DNA of 64,000 bases from RHKX01 sp963745755 (GTDB taxonomy: Bacteria > Actinomycetota > Thermoleophilia > Solirubrobacterales > 70-9), in the NCBI GenBank assembly GCA_963745755.1, contig CAVUYP010000001.1, forward strand, positions 1,674,001-1,738,000, given 5' to 3'. The notes under the pieces were generated by a model. That model did no database searches and was not told where the DNA came from. It was given only the letters and a program-made list of their open reading frames with translations. Below, one piece after another: positions 9,291 through 20,000 of this stretch. The position numbers and the translations under genes are program-made. Position 1 is the stretch's first letter. Each line of letters opens with the position of its first letter.

Positions 9291-10955
9291 CTACAGGGAA
9301 GCCGGGCCCAGGCCGCGATCGGGATCGATCAGCACGCCCGGGTTGAGGATCGCCTCGGGATCGACGGCCCGCTTGGCGGCGGCGAGGGCGTCGGCGAACC
9401 GATCGGGGCGCTGCAGGTCGTACCAGGGGCGATGGTCGCGGCCGACGGCGTGATGATGGGTGATCGTCCCGCCGGCGGAGACGATCGCCTCCGAGACCGC
9501 CGCCTTGATCTCGTCCCACTGCCGCACCTCGGCGCCGCGGCGGGCCTTGGCGAGGATCGTGTAGTACGGCGCCGGGCCGGTCGGGTAGACGTGCGTGAAG
9601 CGGCAGATGACCCGCGGCGCCCCCTCGCCCTCGGCGGGCGCGTCGCAGACCTCGGCGACGGCGCGGCGGGCCGCCTCGCCGACCCGCGAATGGAACTCGG
9701 CGAACCGGTCCCAGGTGACCGCCGTCTCGAAGGTCTCGCTGAGCACGCCGAGGGCGACGAGGCTGTCGCGCAGGTACGGGGCGTCGAGGAACGCCGAGCG
9801 CCAGGTCTGCGCAGCCGAGTCGGTGCCGCCGTCCGTCTCCGCACCGCCGGCCTCGGCGCTGCCGCCGAGGTCGGTGGCGCAGTCGACCGCGAGTCGCAGC
9901 TGCTCGTCGACCGGAGCGAACGCCGATTCGAAGCCGAGGATCAGGACCGCCGCCGACCCGTCCCCGGCGCCGGTCGTCTCCGCCTCGAGCGGATCGAGCA
10001 GCCGGCAGTTCGAGGGATGCAGGCCCGATTGGGCGATCACCCTGGCGGCCTCGGCACCGGCCGCGAAGCTCGCGAACAGGACCGGGCGCGAGGCCTTGAA
10101 CCGGGGCCGCGGCCGGACCTGGACCCAGGCCTCGGTGATGACCCCGAGGATGCCCTCGGAGCCGAGCAGCATCCGGTCCGGGCTCGGGCCGGCCCCGGAG
10201 CCCGGCAGCCGCCGGCTCTCCCAGGGTCCGTTCGGCGTCAGCGCCCGGATCGAGTCGACGAGGTCGTCGACGTGCGTCTGCAGGGTCGCGAAGTGACCGC
10301 CGGCCCGCGTCGCGATCCAGCCCCCGAGCGTCGAGAACTCGAACGACTGCGGGAAGTGGCGCATCGTCAGCCCGTGCGGTCGCAGGCCGTCCTCGAGGTC
10401 GGGACCGAGCGTTCCGGCCCTGATCAGAGCCGCCCCCGAGACCTCGTCGATCGCGGCGATGCCGCTGAGTCCGCCGAGGTCGATCGAGACCGTCCCCCGG
10501 TAGCCGTGGCCAACCCGCGGCTCGACGCCACCGACGACACTTGTGCCGCCGCCGAACGGGATCGCCGCAAGCCGCCGGTCCGCGCAATGCTCGAGCACGC
10601 GCCGCACGTCGTCCTCGTCGCCCGGGAACGCGACCAGGTCCGGGGTCCGGTCGTAGCGGCCGCGGAAGCCGCGGACGACGTCCCGGTAGGCGCGACCCAT
10701 CGCATGGCGGATCCGGTCGGGCGGGGCGTCGCTGACGATCCCGTCGAGGGCCTCGGGGGGGCGCAGCCGGGACGGCGCGAGGTCGATCGCCTCGAGCGAC
10801 ACCGGCTCCTCGATCCGCTCGCCTCCGAAACCGAGCCGGCGCCTGACCTCGGGCGCGATCGCCTCGAGCGCGGCCCGGTCGGGAGCCCGGTCCGCGTACC
10901 CCCAACCCCAGTGGCTGCGGGGACGCGGGTCCCGATCGGAGGCACCGCTGCTCAT
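9291..10955 (-). CDS. FAD-binding oxidase, alkyldihydroxyacetonephosphate synthase-like
   Basis: A 554-residue flavoprotein of the vanillyl-alcohol-oxidase/PCMH fold. The FAD-binding-4 domain holds AIPFGGGTSVVGG (about 131-143) and the second-half motif HFPQSFEFSTLGGWIATRAGG. The C-terminal cap carries THHHAVGRDHRPW near residue 500. That triple-histidine motif is conserved in AGPS, where it takes part in ether-bond formation. Actinobacterial homologues (for example the mycobacterial agpS product) are annotated as AGPS but ether lipids have not been shown for most of them, so glycolate- or D-lactate-oxidase-like activity remains possible. Start ATG 10955 has no close rival. The gene diverges from the small gene at 11092. 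Confidence 0.85.
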   Translation of the reverse strand: MSSGASDRDPRPRSHWGWGYADRAPDRAALEAIAPEVRRRLGFGGERIEEPVSLEAIDLAPSRLRPPEALDGIVSDAPPDRIRHAMGRAYRDVVRGFRGRYDRTPDLVAFPGDEDDVRRVLEHCADRRLAAIPFGGGTSVVGGVEPRVGHGYRGTVSIDLGGLSGIAAIDEVSGAALIRAGTLGPDLEDGLRPHGLTMRHFPQSFEFSTLGGWIATRAGGHFATLQTHVDDLVDSIRALTPNGPWESRRLPGSGAGPSPDRMLLGSEGILGVITEAWVQVRPRPRFKASRPVLFASFAAGAEAARVIAQSGLHPSNCRLLDPLEAETTGAGDGSAAVLILGFESAFAPVDEQLRLAVDCATDLGGSAEAGGAETDGGTDSAAQTWRSAFLDAPYLRDSLVALGVLSETFETAVTWDRFAEFHSRVGEAARRAVAEVCDAPAEGEGAPRVICRFTHVYPTGPAPYYTILAKARRGAEVRQWDEIKAAVSEAIVSAGGTITHHHAVGRDHRPWYDLQRPDRFADALAAAKRAVDPEAILNPGVLIDPDRGLGPASL

Positions 10956-11091
10956 GCCGCGACCCTAGCCCGTGAACGATTCCGGCGCAGTTTGCGCGGT
11001 CGTCGGAGGCGAAAACGGGCCCGGCAGTTGTTACGTCTGACACTAGGCGTACCTTTTTCGCATCAGACCCCCGTCGACGGGAGCAGAGGTC

Positions 11092-11319
11092 ATGCAAGGA
11101 GAGAGCAGCAACGATCGCTGGCAGGAGTTGGTGAACCTGCGCGAGGAGATCGAGCACGGCGACGCCGTCCTGCCGACCAGGATCAGCGCGATCGACGGCA
11201 AGCGCATCGAGGCCTCCCCGGAAGCCGTCCGCTTCGCCGAGGCGCTCGCCTTCAATGCCGGCTGGTCCGGCATCTCGGAGGCCCGCCGCCGGCGCCGCCG
11301 CGACGACCTGGCCGCCTAG
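11092..11319 (+). CDS. small hypothetical protein, 75 residues
   Basis: Not recognised. It starts at ATG 11092 with AGAGG four bases ahead (11084-11088) and ends in a very basic stretch (ARRRRRRDDLAA). It has one predicted helix (RWQELVNLREEIEHGD) and no membrane segment. The third-position GC preference agrees with a coding frame, and nothing antisense explains it. The region just upstream (10980-11090) is unusually AT-containing (GTTGTTACGTCTGACACTAG) and is probably the promoter shared with the AGPS-like gene. Confidence 0.55.
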   Translation: MQGESSNDRWQELVNLREEIEHGDAVLPTRISAIDGKRIEASPEAVRFAEALAFNAGWSGISEARRRRRRDDLAA

Positions 11320-11333
11320 ACCGTCGGCATCAT

Positions 11334-12269
11334 CTAAGCCGCACGCTCGTCGAGCAGGCGGCGAATCTCCTCGTTGCCGAGCCGGGCCGGCTTCGTTTCC
11401 TTGACGAACTTGGTCAGCGCCCGCGCGAACGGCAGCGGCCGGTCGAGGTGCGGGAAGTGGCCGGCGTCCGCGAAGACGGTGAAACGGCTGTCGGGCATCG
11501 CCTCGGCGGCCCAGTGGCCGTGGGAGACGGGGATGATCCGGTCGCGCTCGCCCCAGACGATCATCGTCGGCACCGCGTGGGCGAGGTAGAGGCGGTCGCG
11601 GGCGCTGACCCGCTGACCGCGGTGGTCGATGACCGAGCGGGCCGTGCAGAGGAACGCTGCCCGCGCCTCCGGGTCGGCGAGCGAGGCGTAGCCGCGGGCG
11701 ATCTCGGTGACGTCGGCGCCGGGGGTGAGCCCGATCGCGCCGAGCCAGCCGGCGAGGCGGCGACCGGTGCCGGTCACCCAGGCCTTGGTGATCAACGGCA
11801 GGACGAGCTCGGCGCCGGGCAGTGTCGCGGCGCGGAGGAAGATGTTGACGTCGTCGCCGAGGCCGCCGCTGGCGACGAGGCCGAGTCGCTCGGTGTGGGT
11901 CGGGAACTGGTAGGCGAACTGCATGGCGACGCCGCCGCCGAGCGAGTGACCGACGACCGTCGCCGACTCGTGGCCGAGCGCGAGCAGGAGGTCGCGGGCG
12001 CCGGCCGCGTAGGCGCCGAGCGAGTAGTCGCCGCGCGGCTTTGCCGAGCTGCCGTGGCCGAGCATGTCGGGCGCGATCACCGTGAAGTCGTCGGCCAGGG
12101 CCGGAATCAGCGGCGCCCAGGTCTCGTAGCTGCCGGCGATGCCGTGCAACAGCAGCAACGGCGGCCCCGAGCCCGCCCGGAGAAAGCTGACGCGGTTGCC
12201 GTGCAGAGCGACCTGCTCGGCTTCCACCTGACCGTATGGATCCTCGAATCCCTGCTGCTTTGCGCTCAT
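11334..12269 (-). CDS. alpha/beta hydrolase
   Basis: A 311-residue alpha/beta hydrolase of unknown substrate. I chose ATG 12269 (MSAKQQGFEDPYGQ) because longer starts run back through the divergent epimerase. Landmarks are the oxyanion loop LLLLHGIAGSYETW, the nucleophile elbow VVGHSLGGGVAMQFA (Ser in G-H-S-L-G), the acid in GERDRIIPVSHG and the catalytic His in FADAGHFPHLDRP. These are typical of haloperoxidase/epoxide-hydrolase-like esterases. The 22-bp gap to the divergent epimerase start leaves little room for a promoter, so the promoters must overlap the genes. Confidence 0.88.
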   Translation of the reverse strand: MSAKQQGFEDPYGQVEAEQVALHGNRVSFLRAGSGPPLLLLHGIAGSYETWAPLIPALADDFTVIAPDMLGHGSSAKPRGDYSLGAYAAGARDLLLALGHESATVVGHSLGGGVAMQFAYQFPTHTERLGLVASGGLGDDVNIFLRAATLPGAELVLPLITKAWVTGTGRRLAGWLGAIGLTPGADVTEIARGYASLADPEARAAFLCTARSVIDHRGQRVSARDRLYLAHAVPTMIVWGERDRIIPVSHGHWAAEAMPDSRFTVFADAGHFPHLDRPLPFARALTKFVKETKPARLGNEEIRRLLDERAA

Positions 12270-12291
12270 CGAGCCGGATAGGCTAGCCGCC

Positions 12292-13266
12292 TTGCAGACG
12301 GTCATGGTCACCGGCGCCGCCGGGTTCATCGGGCGCACCCTGACGGCCCGGCTCCGCGCCGCAGGCGCCGAGGTGCGCGGAGTCGACGCGATCGGCGACG
12401 ACGGCGCCGGGATCGTCGCCGGCGACGTCGCCGACCGCGGCGAGTGGCAACGGACCGCCGCCGGCTGCGACACGGTCATCCACACCGCCGCGATCGTCTC
12501 CAACGCGGCATCGAGCGCCGATGCCTGGCGGGTCAACGTGCTCGGCACCCGCAACGTGCTCGACGCGGCCGTCGGCGGCGGCGCCGGCCGTTTCGTCCAC
12601 TTCTCCTCGGTGCGCGCGTTCGGCGACGTCGGCTTCCCCGACGGCGTCGACGAGCGCTACCCGGTCCGTCCCGACGGCCACACCTACGTCGACACGAAGA
12701 TCGCCTCCGAGCAGGTCGTCCTGCAGGCTCACGCCGCCGGCGAGATCGCCGCCACGGTGATCCGGCCCGGCGACGTCTACGGCCCCGGCTCGCGGCCGTG
12801 GACGATCCTCCCGGTCGAGGCGATCGCGGCGGGCCGCTTCTTCCTGCCGGCGATGGGCCGCGGCGTTCACAGCCCCGTCTACGTCGACGACCTCGTCGCC
12901 GGCGTCCTCCTCGCCGCCGAGAACCCCGCTGCGGCCGGACAGGTCCTGACGATCTCGGCGGGGACCGGCGTCAGCTGCAACCAGTTCTTCGGGCACTACG
13001 CGCGGATGCTCGGCAAGCCACCGCCGCGCCGCGTCCCGACCGTCGTCGCGATGGCGCTGGCGACGATTCCCGAGACCGCCGCCTGGTTCAGCGGCGGCAC
13101 GACCGAGCTGCGCCGCGCCTCGGTCCTCTACATGACCCGGACCGGCACCTACTCGATCGAGAAGGCCCGGCGCCTGCTCGGCTATGAGCCCACCGTCGAG
13201 CTCGCCGAGGGCATGCGGCGGACCGAGGACTGGCTGCGCGCGGAGCGGCTGCTGGAGCCGGCCTGA
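12292..13266 (+). CDS. NAD-dependent epimerase/dehydratase (extended SDR)
   Basis: A 324-residue extended short-chain dehydrogenase/reductase. The TTG at 12292 gives MQTVMVTGAAGFIGRTL. The ATG at 12304 would begin directly at the Rossmann strand and is less likely. The nucleotide-binding motif is TGAAGFIG, the catalytic pair is Tyr and Lys in YVDTKIASE, and a Ser (HFSSVRAFG) completes the triad. The sequence is closest in flavour to 3-beta-hydroxysteroid dehydrogenase/NSDHL-like proteins of Actinomycetota. The actual sugar or sterol substrate cannot be fixed. It converges on the acyl reductase, with only four bases between stops. Confidence 0.86.
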   Translation: MQTVMVTGAAGFIGRTLTARLRAAGAEVRGVDAIGDDGAGIVAGDVADRGEWQRTAAGCDTVIHTAAIVSNAASSADAWRVNVLGTRNVLDAAVGGGAGRFVHFSSVRAFGDVGFPDGVDERYPVRPDGHTYVDTKIASEQVVLQAHAAGEIAATVIRPGDVYGPGSRPWTILPVEAIAAGRFFLPAMGRGVHSPVYVDDLVAGVLLAAENPAAAGQVLTISAGTGVSCNQFFGHYARMLGKPPPRRVPTVVAMALATIPETAAWFSGGTTELRRASVLYMTRTGTYSIEKARRLLGYEPTVELAEGMRRTEDWLRAERLLEPA

Positions 13267-13270
13267 GCGT

Positions 13271-15406
13271 CTACCAGTGCATGCCGCGCATCAGGTACGC
13301 GAACGCGAGCTGCTGGTTGGACGCCTGCTCGTCGGTCGAGGAGCCGCGAGCCGTCCGCCCCGGATCCTTCGGCTTGCCGCCCTTGGCGGCGGTCGAGTCG
13401 GGGAACATGTGGTAGGCGCTGTTGAGGATGTAGTCGATCGACTTCGGGTTGATCGCGTAGAGGATCTGCCCGAGCGTCCCGACCGGGGTCGCGATCCGCT
13501 TCGGCTTGAAGATGATCGCGTCGCAGAGCATGTCGGCGGCCTCCTCCGGCGTGATCGTCGGGAAGCGGTCGTACATCTTCGTGGGCGCGATCATCGGCGT
13601 TCGCACCAGCGGCATGTGGATCGTCGTGATGTCGACCTTGTCGTCGATGATCTCCGAGGCGATGCAGCGCGAGAAGGCGTCGAGCGCCGACTTCGAGGCG
13701 ACGTAGGCGGAGAACCGCGGCATGTTCGTCTGCACGCCGATCGAGCTGACGTTGATGATCTGCCCGGACCGCCGCTGCCGCATCGTCGGCAACAGCCTCA
13801 GGATCAGCCGCACCGGACCGAAGTAGTTGAGCTGCATCGTCCGCTCGAAGTCGTGGAAGCGGTCGTAGGAGAGGGCGATCGAGCGGCGGATCGAGCGGCC
13901 GGCGTTGTTGATCAACACGTCGACGTTGCCGTGCTCGGCGAGCACCTCGGCGGCCATCCGGTCGATGTCTTCGACGTCGGAGAGGTCGCAGCGATGAATG
14001 TGGGCGACGCCGCCGCCGTCCTCGATCTGGTCCCGCGTCTCCTCCAGCTTCTCGGGAGTGCGGGCGACGAGCAGGACGATCCCGCCGGCGTCGGCGATCT
14101 TCATCGCCGCCGACTTGCCGATCCCCGAGGAGGCGCCGGTGACCATCACGACCTTGCCGCCGACCTCCTTCTCGAGCGACGCGTTGCCCTGCAGGCGGCG
14201 TCCGAACCGCACGACCTCGTCGGGGATCTGGTGCTCGAGGATCTGGGCGATCCCGCCGATGATCCCGGCCCGGCCCCGCGCCGCTCCGACGAGGGTGTTG
14301 TCGCGGTAGAGGTCGGGGTCGAGATGGCGGGCCCAGTAGTCCCAGAGCTTGCCGGCGTAGGCCTCGAGCGGCGGCACCTTGATCCCGGTCCCGGCCAGCG
14401 CCGCCTGGGTCCGGCGCGAGTCGAAGTGGGTCGGGTAGTTGAGGTAGATCAGCACCGAGCGCGGGATCCCGAAGTCCTCGAGGACCTTGTCGGTGACGGC
14501 GTTGGCGAACGGGAGGTTGGTCATCGCCACCCCGAGCAGCGGCTGCAGGGCCTCGGTCGTCGCCGCCGGGGCGCGGACCGTCGACTGCGGCGCATGGGCG
14601 GCCCGGGCGAAGACGTCGATCACCTCGCCGGCGGAAAGCGGATCGGGATCGGTGAGGCTGAAGGCGCGCCCGTCGAGGTCGTCGAGGTGGGCGATGTGAT
14701 CCATCGCCTTGACGACGAAGTCGACCGGGACGATGTTGATCTCGCGGCCCTCGACGCCGGGCATCGGCATCCAGGCGGGCACGACCTGGCGGATCCGCCG
14801 GATCAGCTTGAAGAAGTAGTAGGGGCCGTCGATCTTGTCCATCTCGCCGGTCTCGGAGCTGCCGACGACGATCCCCGGCCGGTAGACCCGCCACGGCCGG
14901 GCGCACTCCTCACGGACGACCCGCTCCGACTCGTGCTTGGTCCGGAAGTAGGGATTGGTGTCGAGGTTCTGGGCCTCGTCGAACATGTCCTCGCGCCAGG
15001 TGCCGCGATAGAGCCCAGCGGCCGCGATCGAGCTGACCATGTGCACGCGGCCGGCCTCGACCGACTCGGCGAGCTCGACCATGTGCCGGGTGCCCTCGAC
15101 GTTGGCGATCCGCTGCGACTCGGCGTCCGCCTTCATGTCATAGATGGCGGCGAGATGGAAGAGGTGGTCGACGTTCCCCTTGAGCTTCTTGACGTCGGCG
15201 TCGGAGACGCCGAGGCGACGCTGGGAGAGGTCGCCGACGATGCCGACGACGCGGTCCTCGTCGACCCCCCAGCGGTTGCGGAGCTCGGCGAGGCGGCCCT
15301 GCGACCCCTCGCGGACGAGCACGTAGATCGTGCCCTCGCGCTCGAGCAGGAGCTCGACCAGGTTGCGGCCGATGAAACCCGTTGCGCCGGTGACGAAGTA
15401 CCCCAT
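13271..15406 (-). CDS. two-domain fatty acyl-CoA reductase / SDR (AcrA1-like)
   Basis: A 711-residue fusion. Residues 1 to about 370 form an extended SDR of the thioester-reductase/male-sterility type: GYFVTGATGFIGRNLVELL, HLAAIYD, a Tyr-Lys pair in YFRTKHESE and a later C-terminal substrate region. Residues about 425-660 form a classical SDR: VMVTGASSGIGKSAA, NNAGRSIRRS and YVASKSALD with Tyr and Lys. This order matches mycobacterial AcrA1 and the bacterial FAR enzymes that reduce fatty acyl-CoA to aldehyde and alcohol for wax esters or plasmalogens. The AGPS-like flavoprotein 2 kb away is consistent with an ether or wax lipid role, but this is inference. Start ATG 15406 follows GGAGGGAG. 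Confidence 0.87.
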   Translation of the reverse strand: MGYFVTGATGFIGRNLVELLLEREGTIYVLVREGSQGRLAELRNRWGVDEDRVVGIVGDLSQRRLGVSDADVKKLKGNVDHLFHLAAIYDMKADAESQRIANVEGTRHMVELAESVEAGRVHMVSSIAAAGLYRGTWREDMFDEAQNLDTNPYFRTKHESERVVREECARPWRVYRPGIVVGSSETGEMDKIDGPYYFFKLIRRIRQVVPAWMPMPGVEGREINIVPVDFVVKAMDHIAHLDDLDGRAFSLTDPDPLSAGEVIDVFARAAHAPQSTVRAPAATTEALQPLLGVAMTNLPFANAVTDKVLEDFGIPRSVLIYLNYPTHFDSRRTQAALAGTGIKVPPLEAYAGKLWDYWARHLDPDLYRDNTLVGAARGRAGIIGGIAQILEHQIPDEVVRFGRRLQGNASLEKEVGGKVVMVTGASSGIGKSAAMKIADAGGIVLLVARTPEKLEETRDQIEDGGGVAHIHRCDLSDVEDIDRMAAEVLAEHGNVDVLINNAGRSIRRSIALSYDRFHDFERTMQLNYFGPVRLILRLLPTMRQRRSGQIINVSSIGVQTNMPRFSAYVASKSALDAFSRCIASEIIDDKVDITTIHMPLVRTPMIAPTKMYDRFPTITPEEAADMLCDAIIFKPKRIATPVGTLGQILYAINPKSIDYILNSAYHMFPDSTAAKGGKPKDPGRTARGSSTDEQASNQQLAFAYLMRGMHW

Positions 15407-15520
15407 GCTCAGCTCCCTCCGAAGTCGCGAAAACCGCGGCGGACCCTACACCCGAGCGAGCGCCGGGCGGCGGCGGGACGCCGTGCTTGAAGCGCTCGCC
15501 GAGCGGGAATCAGCACAACC

Positions 15521-16924
15521 GTGAGCGTAAGCATCGTCTGGTTCCGCCGCGATCTGCGGCTCGCCGACAACCCGGCCCTCGCCGCCGCGGCCGCCGCCGA
15601 CCGGGTGCTGCCGGTGTTCTGCTTCGAGGACGGGCTGACCGGCGGCCGGCACGGTTCGCCGAACCGCAACGCCTACCTGCTGGCGTCGCTGCGCGAACTC
15701 GCCGAGCGGCTGCGCGCGGCGGGGGCGCCGCTGCACTTCCGCCGCGGCGACCCGGCCCGGGAACTGGCGCGGCTGGCGCTCGACTGCGGCGCCACCGAGA
15801 TCCACGTCAACCGCGACCACACCGTCCATGCCCGCAACCGCGACCGCCGGGTTGCCGAGGCGCTCGGCGAGGCCGGCGCCGAGCTGATCGGCCACACCGG
15901 GCTGACCTGCGCGGAGCCGGCTCGGATCCTGACCGGCGACGGGCGGCCGTTCCGTGTATTCACGCCGTTCTCGCGGGCCTGGCTGCGGGCGCCGCGGCGC
16001 GATCCGGCGCCGCGGCCACGGCGGCTGACCGCCCCCGGCGGCGTCGCCCTCGGCAGGCCGCCGAGCGAGGCCGAGCTCGGGATCGACGCCGCCGCGAAGC
16101 GGATCGCGACCGCGGCCGGGCCCGGCGAGCGCCACGGTCGCGTGCTGCTCAGGCGGGCGCTCGAGGGCGCCGGCGCCTACGCCCGCGTCCGCGACCTGCC
16201 CGGGCGGGACGAGACGACCCGCCTGTCGGCGCCGCTGCACTTCGGCACGATCTCCGCCCTCGGGCTCGAGCGCGAGCTCGCCCGCCGGCGCAGCGACGGC
16301 GCCAGGGCGCTGCGCCGCCAGCTCGCCTGGCGCGATTTCTGGGTCAGCGTCATGCACAGCCGGCCCGCCAACCGCGAGGAGGAGTTCGACCAGCGGTTTC
16401 GCGGGATGCGCTGGCGATCCGACGAGCAGTCGCTCGAGGCCTGGAAGCGGGGCCGGACCGGCGTCCCCTGGATCGACGCCGGGATGCGCCAGCTCCGCGC
16501 CGAGGGATGGATGCACAACCGCGTGCGGATGGCGGTCGCCTCCTACCTTACGAAGAACCTGCTGATCGACTGGCGCGAGGGCGAGGCGCACTTCATGCGC
16601 CACCTGCTCGACGGCGACGAGGCCCAGAACAACGGCAACTGGCAGTGGGCCGCCTCCGTGGGCGCCGATTCCCAGCCCTACTTCCGGGTCTTCAACCCGG
16701 TCCGCCAGCAGCAGCGCTTCGATTCCGAAGGCACCTACGTGCGGCGCTGGGTCGGCGAGGTCCGCGACCTCCCGGACGCCTGCCTCGCGGCCCCGTGGGA
16801 GGCGCCGGAGGACGTCCAGGAGAGCGCCGGATGCGTGATCGGAAGCGACTATCCGGAGCCGCTCGTCGACCTCGGAGAATCCCGTGCCGAAGCGATCGCG
16901 CGCTTTCGGGACCAGGCCCGATGA
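15521..16924 (+). CDS. phrB: deoxyribodipyrimidine photolyase (class I cryptochrome/photolyase family)
   Basis: Repairs cyclobutane pyrimidine dimers using light through FAD. The 467-residue protein starts at GTG 15521 (MSVSIVWFRRDLRLADNPAL), the standard opening of the antenna-binding Rossmann domain. The C-terminal FAD domain has WIDAGMRQLRAEGWMHNRVR, the dimer-binding motif NNGNWQWAASVGADSQPYFR and the class I ending YPEPLVDLGESRAEAI. All tryptophan-rich electron-transfer surroundings look intact, so an active photolyase is expected rather than a signalling cryptochrome. It diverges from the acyl reductase across 114 bp. Confidence 0.93.
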   Translation: MSVSIVWFRRDLRLADNPALAAAAAADRVLPVFCFEDGLTGGRHGSPNRNAYLLASLRELAERLRAAGAPLHFRRGDPARELARLALDCGATEIHVNRDHTVHARNRDRRVAEALGEAGAELIGHTGLTCAEPARILTGDGRPFRVFTPFSRAWLRAPRRDPAPRPRRLTAPGGVALGRPPSEAELGIDAAAKRIATAAGPGERHGRVLLRRALEGAGAYARVRDLPGRDETTRLSAPLHFGTISALGLERELARRRSDGARALRRQLAWRDFWVSVMHSRPANREEEFDQRFRGMRWRSDEQSLEAWKRGRTGVPWIDAGMRQLRAEGWMHNRVRMAVASYLTKNLLIDWREGEAHFMRHLLDGDEAQNNGNWQWAASVGADSQPYFRVFNPVRQQQRFDSEGTYVRRWVGEVRDLPDACLAAPWEAPEDVQESAGCVIGSDYPEPLVDLGESRAEAIARFRDQAR

Positions 16925-17004
16925 CTGCCCCGCCACCGGGACCCCGAGGTGCATACACTCAATGGTCGCGCTGTGATTAACGCCCCGACATCGCCATAGC
17001 CACG

Positions 17005-20000
17005 GTGGCCGCGACCGAGACCGTCCAGATCGAGATGCCCGCGATGGGCGAGTCGGTGACCGAGGGCACGGTCCTCGACTGGCTCAAGCAGGAGGGCGAC
17101 TTCGTCGAGGAGGGCGAGACGATCGTCGAGGTTTCGACCGACAAGGTGGACGCCGAGGTTCCATCACCGGCGGCGGGCACCCTGACCAAGATCCTCAAGG
17201 AAGCCGACGAGGTGGTCGAGATCGGCGAGGCGCTCGCCGAGCTCGAGCCCGGCGAGGGCGGTGGCAACGGCGCATCGGCGAGCATGACGGCGGCGGCCGG
17301 CGAGGGCGATGCCGACATCGGCGAGGGCACGGCCCCCGAACAGCTTCAGGAGGAGTACAGCGGCGACGGCGGCGGCGGCGAGCCGGTCGAGCTGGTGATG
17401 CCGGAGATGGGCGAGTCGGTCACCGAGGGCACCGTCCTCGAATGGCTCAAGCAGGCCGGCGACGACGTCGCCGAGGGCGAGACGATCGTCGAGGTCTCGA
17501 CCGACAAGGTCGACGCCGAGGTCCCCTCGCCCGTGTCCGGCACCGTGCTCGAGACGCTGGTCGAGCCCGACGACGTCGTCAAGGTGGGGCAGGCGCTGGC
17601 CCGCCTGCAGGCCGGCCCCGGCTCCGGAGACGAGGCCCGGCGGTCGGCGGAAGACGCCGGGGCGGCCGGCGGCAACGGCGAGATCGACGGCGACGCGAAG
17701 GCATCCCCGGTCGCCCGGCGGATCGCCGCGGCCGAGGGCGTCGACCTCGCCGCAGTGAGTGGCTCCGGCGCCGGCGGGCGGATCATGAAAGCCGACGTCG
17801 AGGCGGCCCGCGATGGCGGCAACGGCGCCGCTCCGGCGACCGCGGCGGGCGAGGCCAAGGTGCTGCGCGGCCCGGCCGGGATGCTCGCCAAGGCGATGGA
17901 GGAGAGCCGGTCGATCCCCACCGCGACCTCGTTCCGGACGCTCGCCGTCGACACCCTCGACGCCAAGCGCAAGGCGCTCAACGGCGCCCTCTCCGAGCGC
18001 GGCATGAAGATCTCGTTCACCCATCTGATCGCCTGGGCGATCGTCGAGGCCGGCAAGGAGTGGCGGGCGATGGCACGCAGCTTCGAGGAGCGCGACGGCA
18101 AGCCGAACGTCATCGACCACGGCGCGATCAACCTCGGCATCGCCGTCGACATCGAGAAGAAGGACGGCTCGCGAAGTCTGATGGTGCCCTGCATTCCCGC
18201 CGCCGACCAGGCCGACTTCAAGGCCTTTCACGCCAAGTACGAGGAGCTGATCCGCAAGACCCGCGAAAACTCGCTCACCGCCGACGACTTCATCGGCACC
18301 AACATCACCCTGACCAACCCGGGCGGCCTCGGGACGGTCGCCTCGGTCCCGCGGCTGATGAGCGGCCAGGGGACGATCGTCGCCACCGGCTCGATCGCAT
18401 ACCCACCGGAGTGGTCGCACTCGCCGGCCGAGCGGCTCAAGACGATCGGCGTCTCGAAGGTGATGACGATGACGTCGACCTACGACCATCGGATCATTCA
18501 GGGGGCCGAGTCGGGCTCGTTCCTGCGCCGGATCGACGAGCTGCTAAGCGGCGCCGACGAGTTCTACGAGACCGTCGCCCGCTCGCTCGACGTCGACGCC
18601 GGGATCGTCGCCAAGGCCCATGCGGCCTCCGCCTCGGCGCCGCCGCTCGCCGCCGCCTCGGCGACGGCGACGCCGCCGAGCGCCGTCGCGGCCGGCCCCG
18701 ACGAGGAGCTCCTGCAGGCCGTCCAGGCCGCCACCTCGCTGCTCAAGGCCTACCGCACCCACGGTCACCTCTCGGCGACGCTGAACCCGCTCGGCGGCGA
18801 CGGCAAGGGCGATCCCGCCCTCGAGCCCGAGAACCTCAACCTGACCCCGGAGCTGATGAGCCGGATTCCCGCCTCGATCCTGCGGATCGGCGTCCCCGGC
18901 GAGACGCTGCTCGACGCGCTGCCGCGGATGCGCGATGCCTACTGCGGGACGATCGGCTACCAGATCGAGCATCTCTCCTCGCACCAGCAGCGCGTCTGGC
19001 TGCGCGAGATGATCGAGACCGGCGCCCACCGCAAGCCGCTCGACAAGGAGGAGAAGCGCGGCCTGCTGCGGCGGCTGATCGAGGTCTTCCAGTTCGAGCG
19101 CTTCCTCCAGAAGGCCTACCTCGGCCAGAAGATGTTCTCGATCGAGGGCCTCGACTCGACGGTCCCGATGATCGACGAGCTGGCGACGATCGCCCGCAAG
19201 GACGGCGGCGAGCAGGTCGTGATCGGGATGGCCCATCGCGGCCGGCTCTCGGTCCTCGCCCACAACCTCGGGCGCTCGATCGAGTCGATCATGGCCGAGT
19301 TCGAGGGCGCCAAGGCGCTCGACGCGGTCAAGCGCACCGACGCCCTGCGCCACGGCGGCACCGGCGACGTCAAGTACCACCACGGCGCCGAGGGCCTGTT
19401 CGAGTCGACCGAGGGCGACGTGCGGATGCGCCTCTACCCGAACCCCTCCCACCTCGAGTTCGTCGATCCGGTCGTGACCGGCGGCGCCCGCGCCGCCCAG
19501 ACCGAGCACGCCGGGCCGCAGATGCACCACGACACCAAGGTCGCGGTGCCGCTGCTGCTGCACGGCGACGCCGCCTTCCCCGGCCAGGGGGTCGTCGCCG
19601 AGACGCTCAACCTGCAGTCGCTCGAGGGCTACGCGACCGGCGGCACTATCCACATCATCCAGGACAACCAGGTGGGCTTCACGACCGACCCGATGGACGG
19701 CCGTTCGACCCCTTACGCCGCCGACATGGCGAAGGGCTTCAACGTCCCGATCATCCACGTCAACGCCGACGACGTCGAGAACTGCATCGCGGCGATCCGG
19801 CTGGCGATGGCCTACCGGGCCAAGTTCGCCCGCGACGTCGTCATCGACCTGATCGGCTACCGCCGCTACGGCCACAACGAGACCGACGAGCCGGCCTACA
19901 CCCAGCCCGAGCAGGCGGCGAAGATCAAGAAGCACCCGCCGCTGAGCGAGCTCTACGCCAAGCAACTGGTCGACGAGGGCGTCGTCACCGGCGCCGACGT

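Noticed and set aside
8682..12281. 1199-codon open frame on the plus strand
   Set aside because: It lies antisense to the acyl-CoA dehydrogenase, AGPS-like and hydrolase genes and reads as low-complexity Arg/Gly/Ala sequence. GC-rich codon bias in real genes opens such frames.
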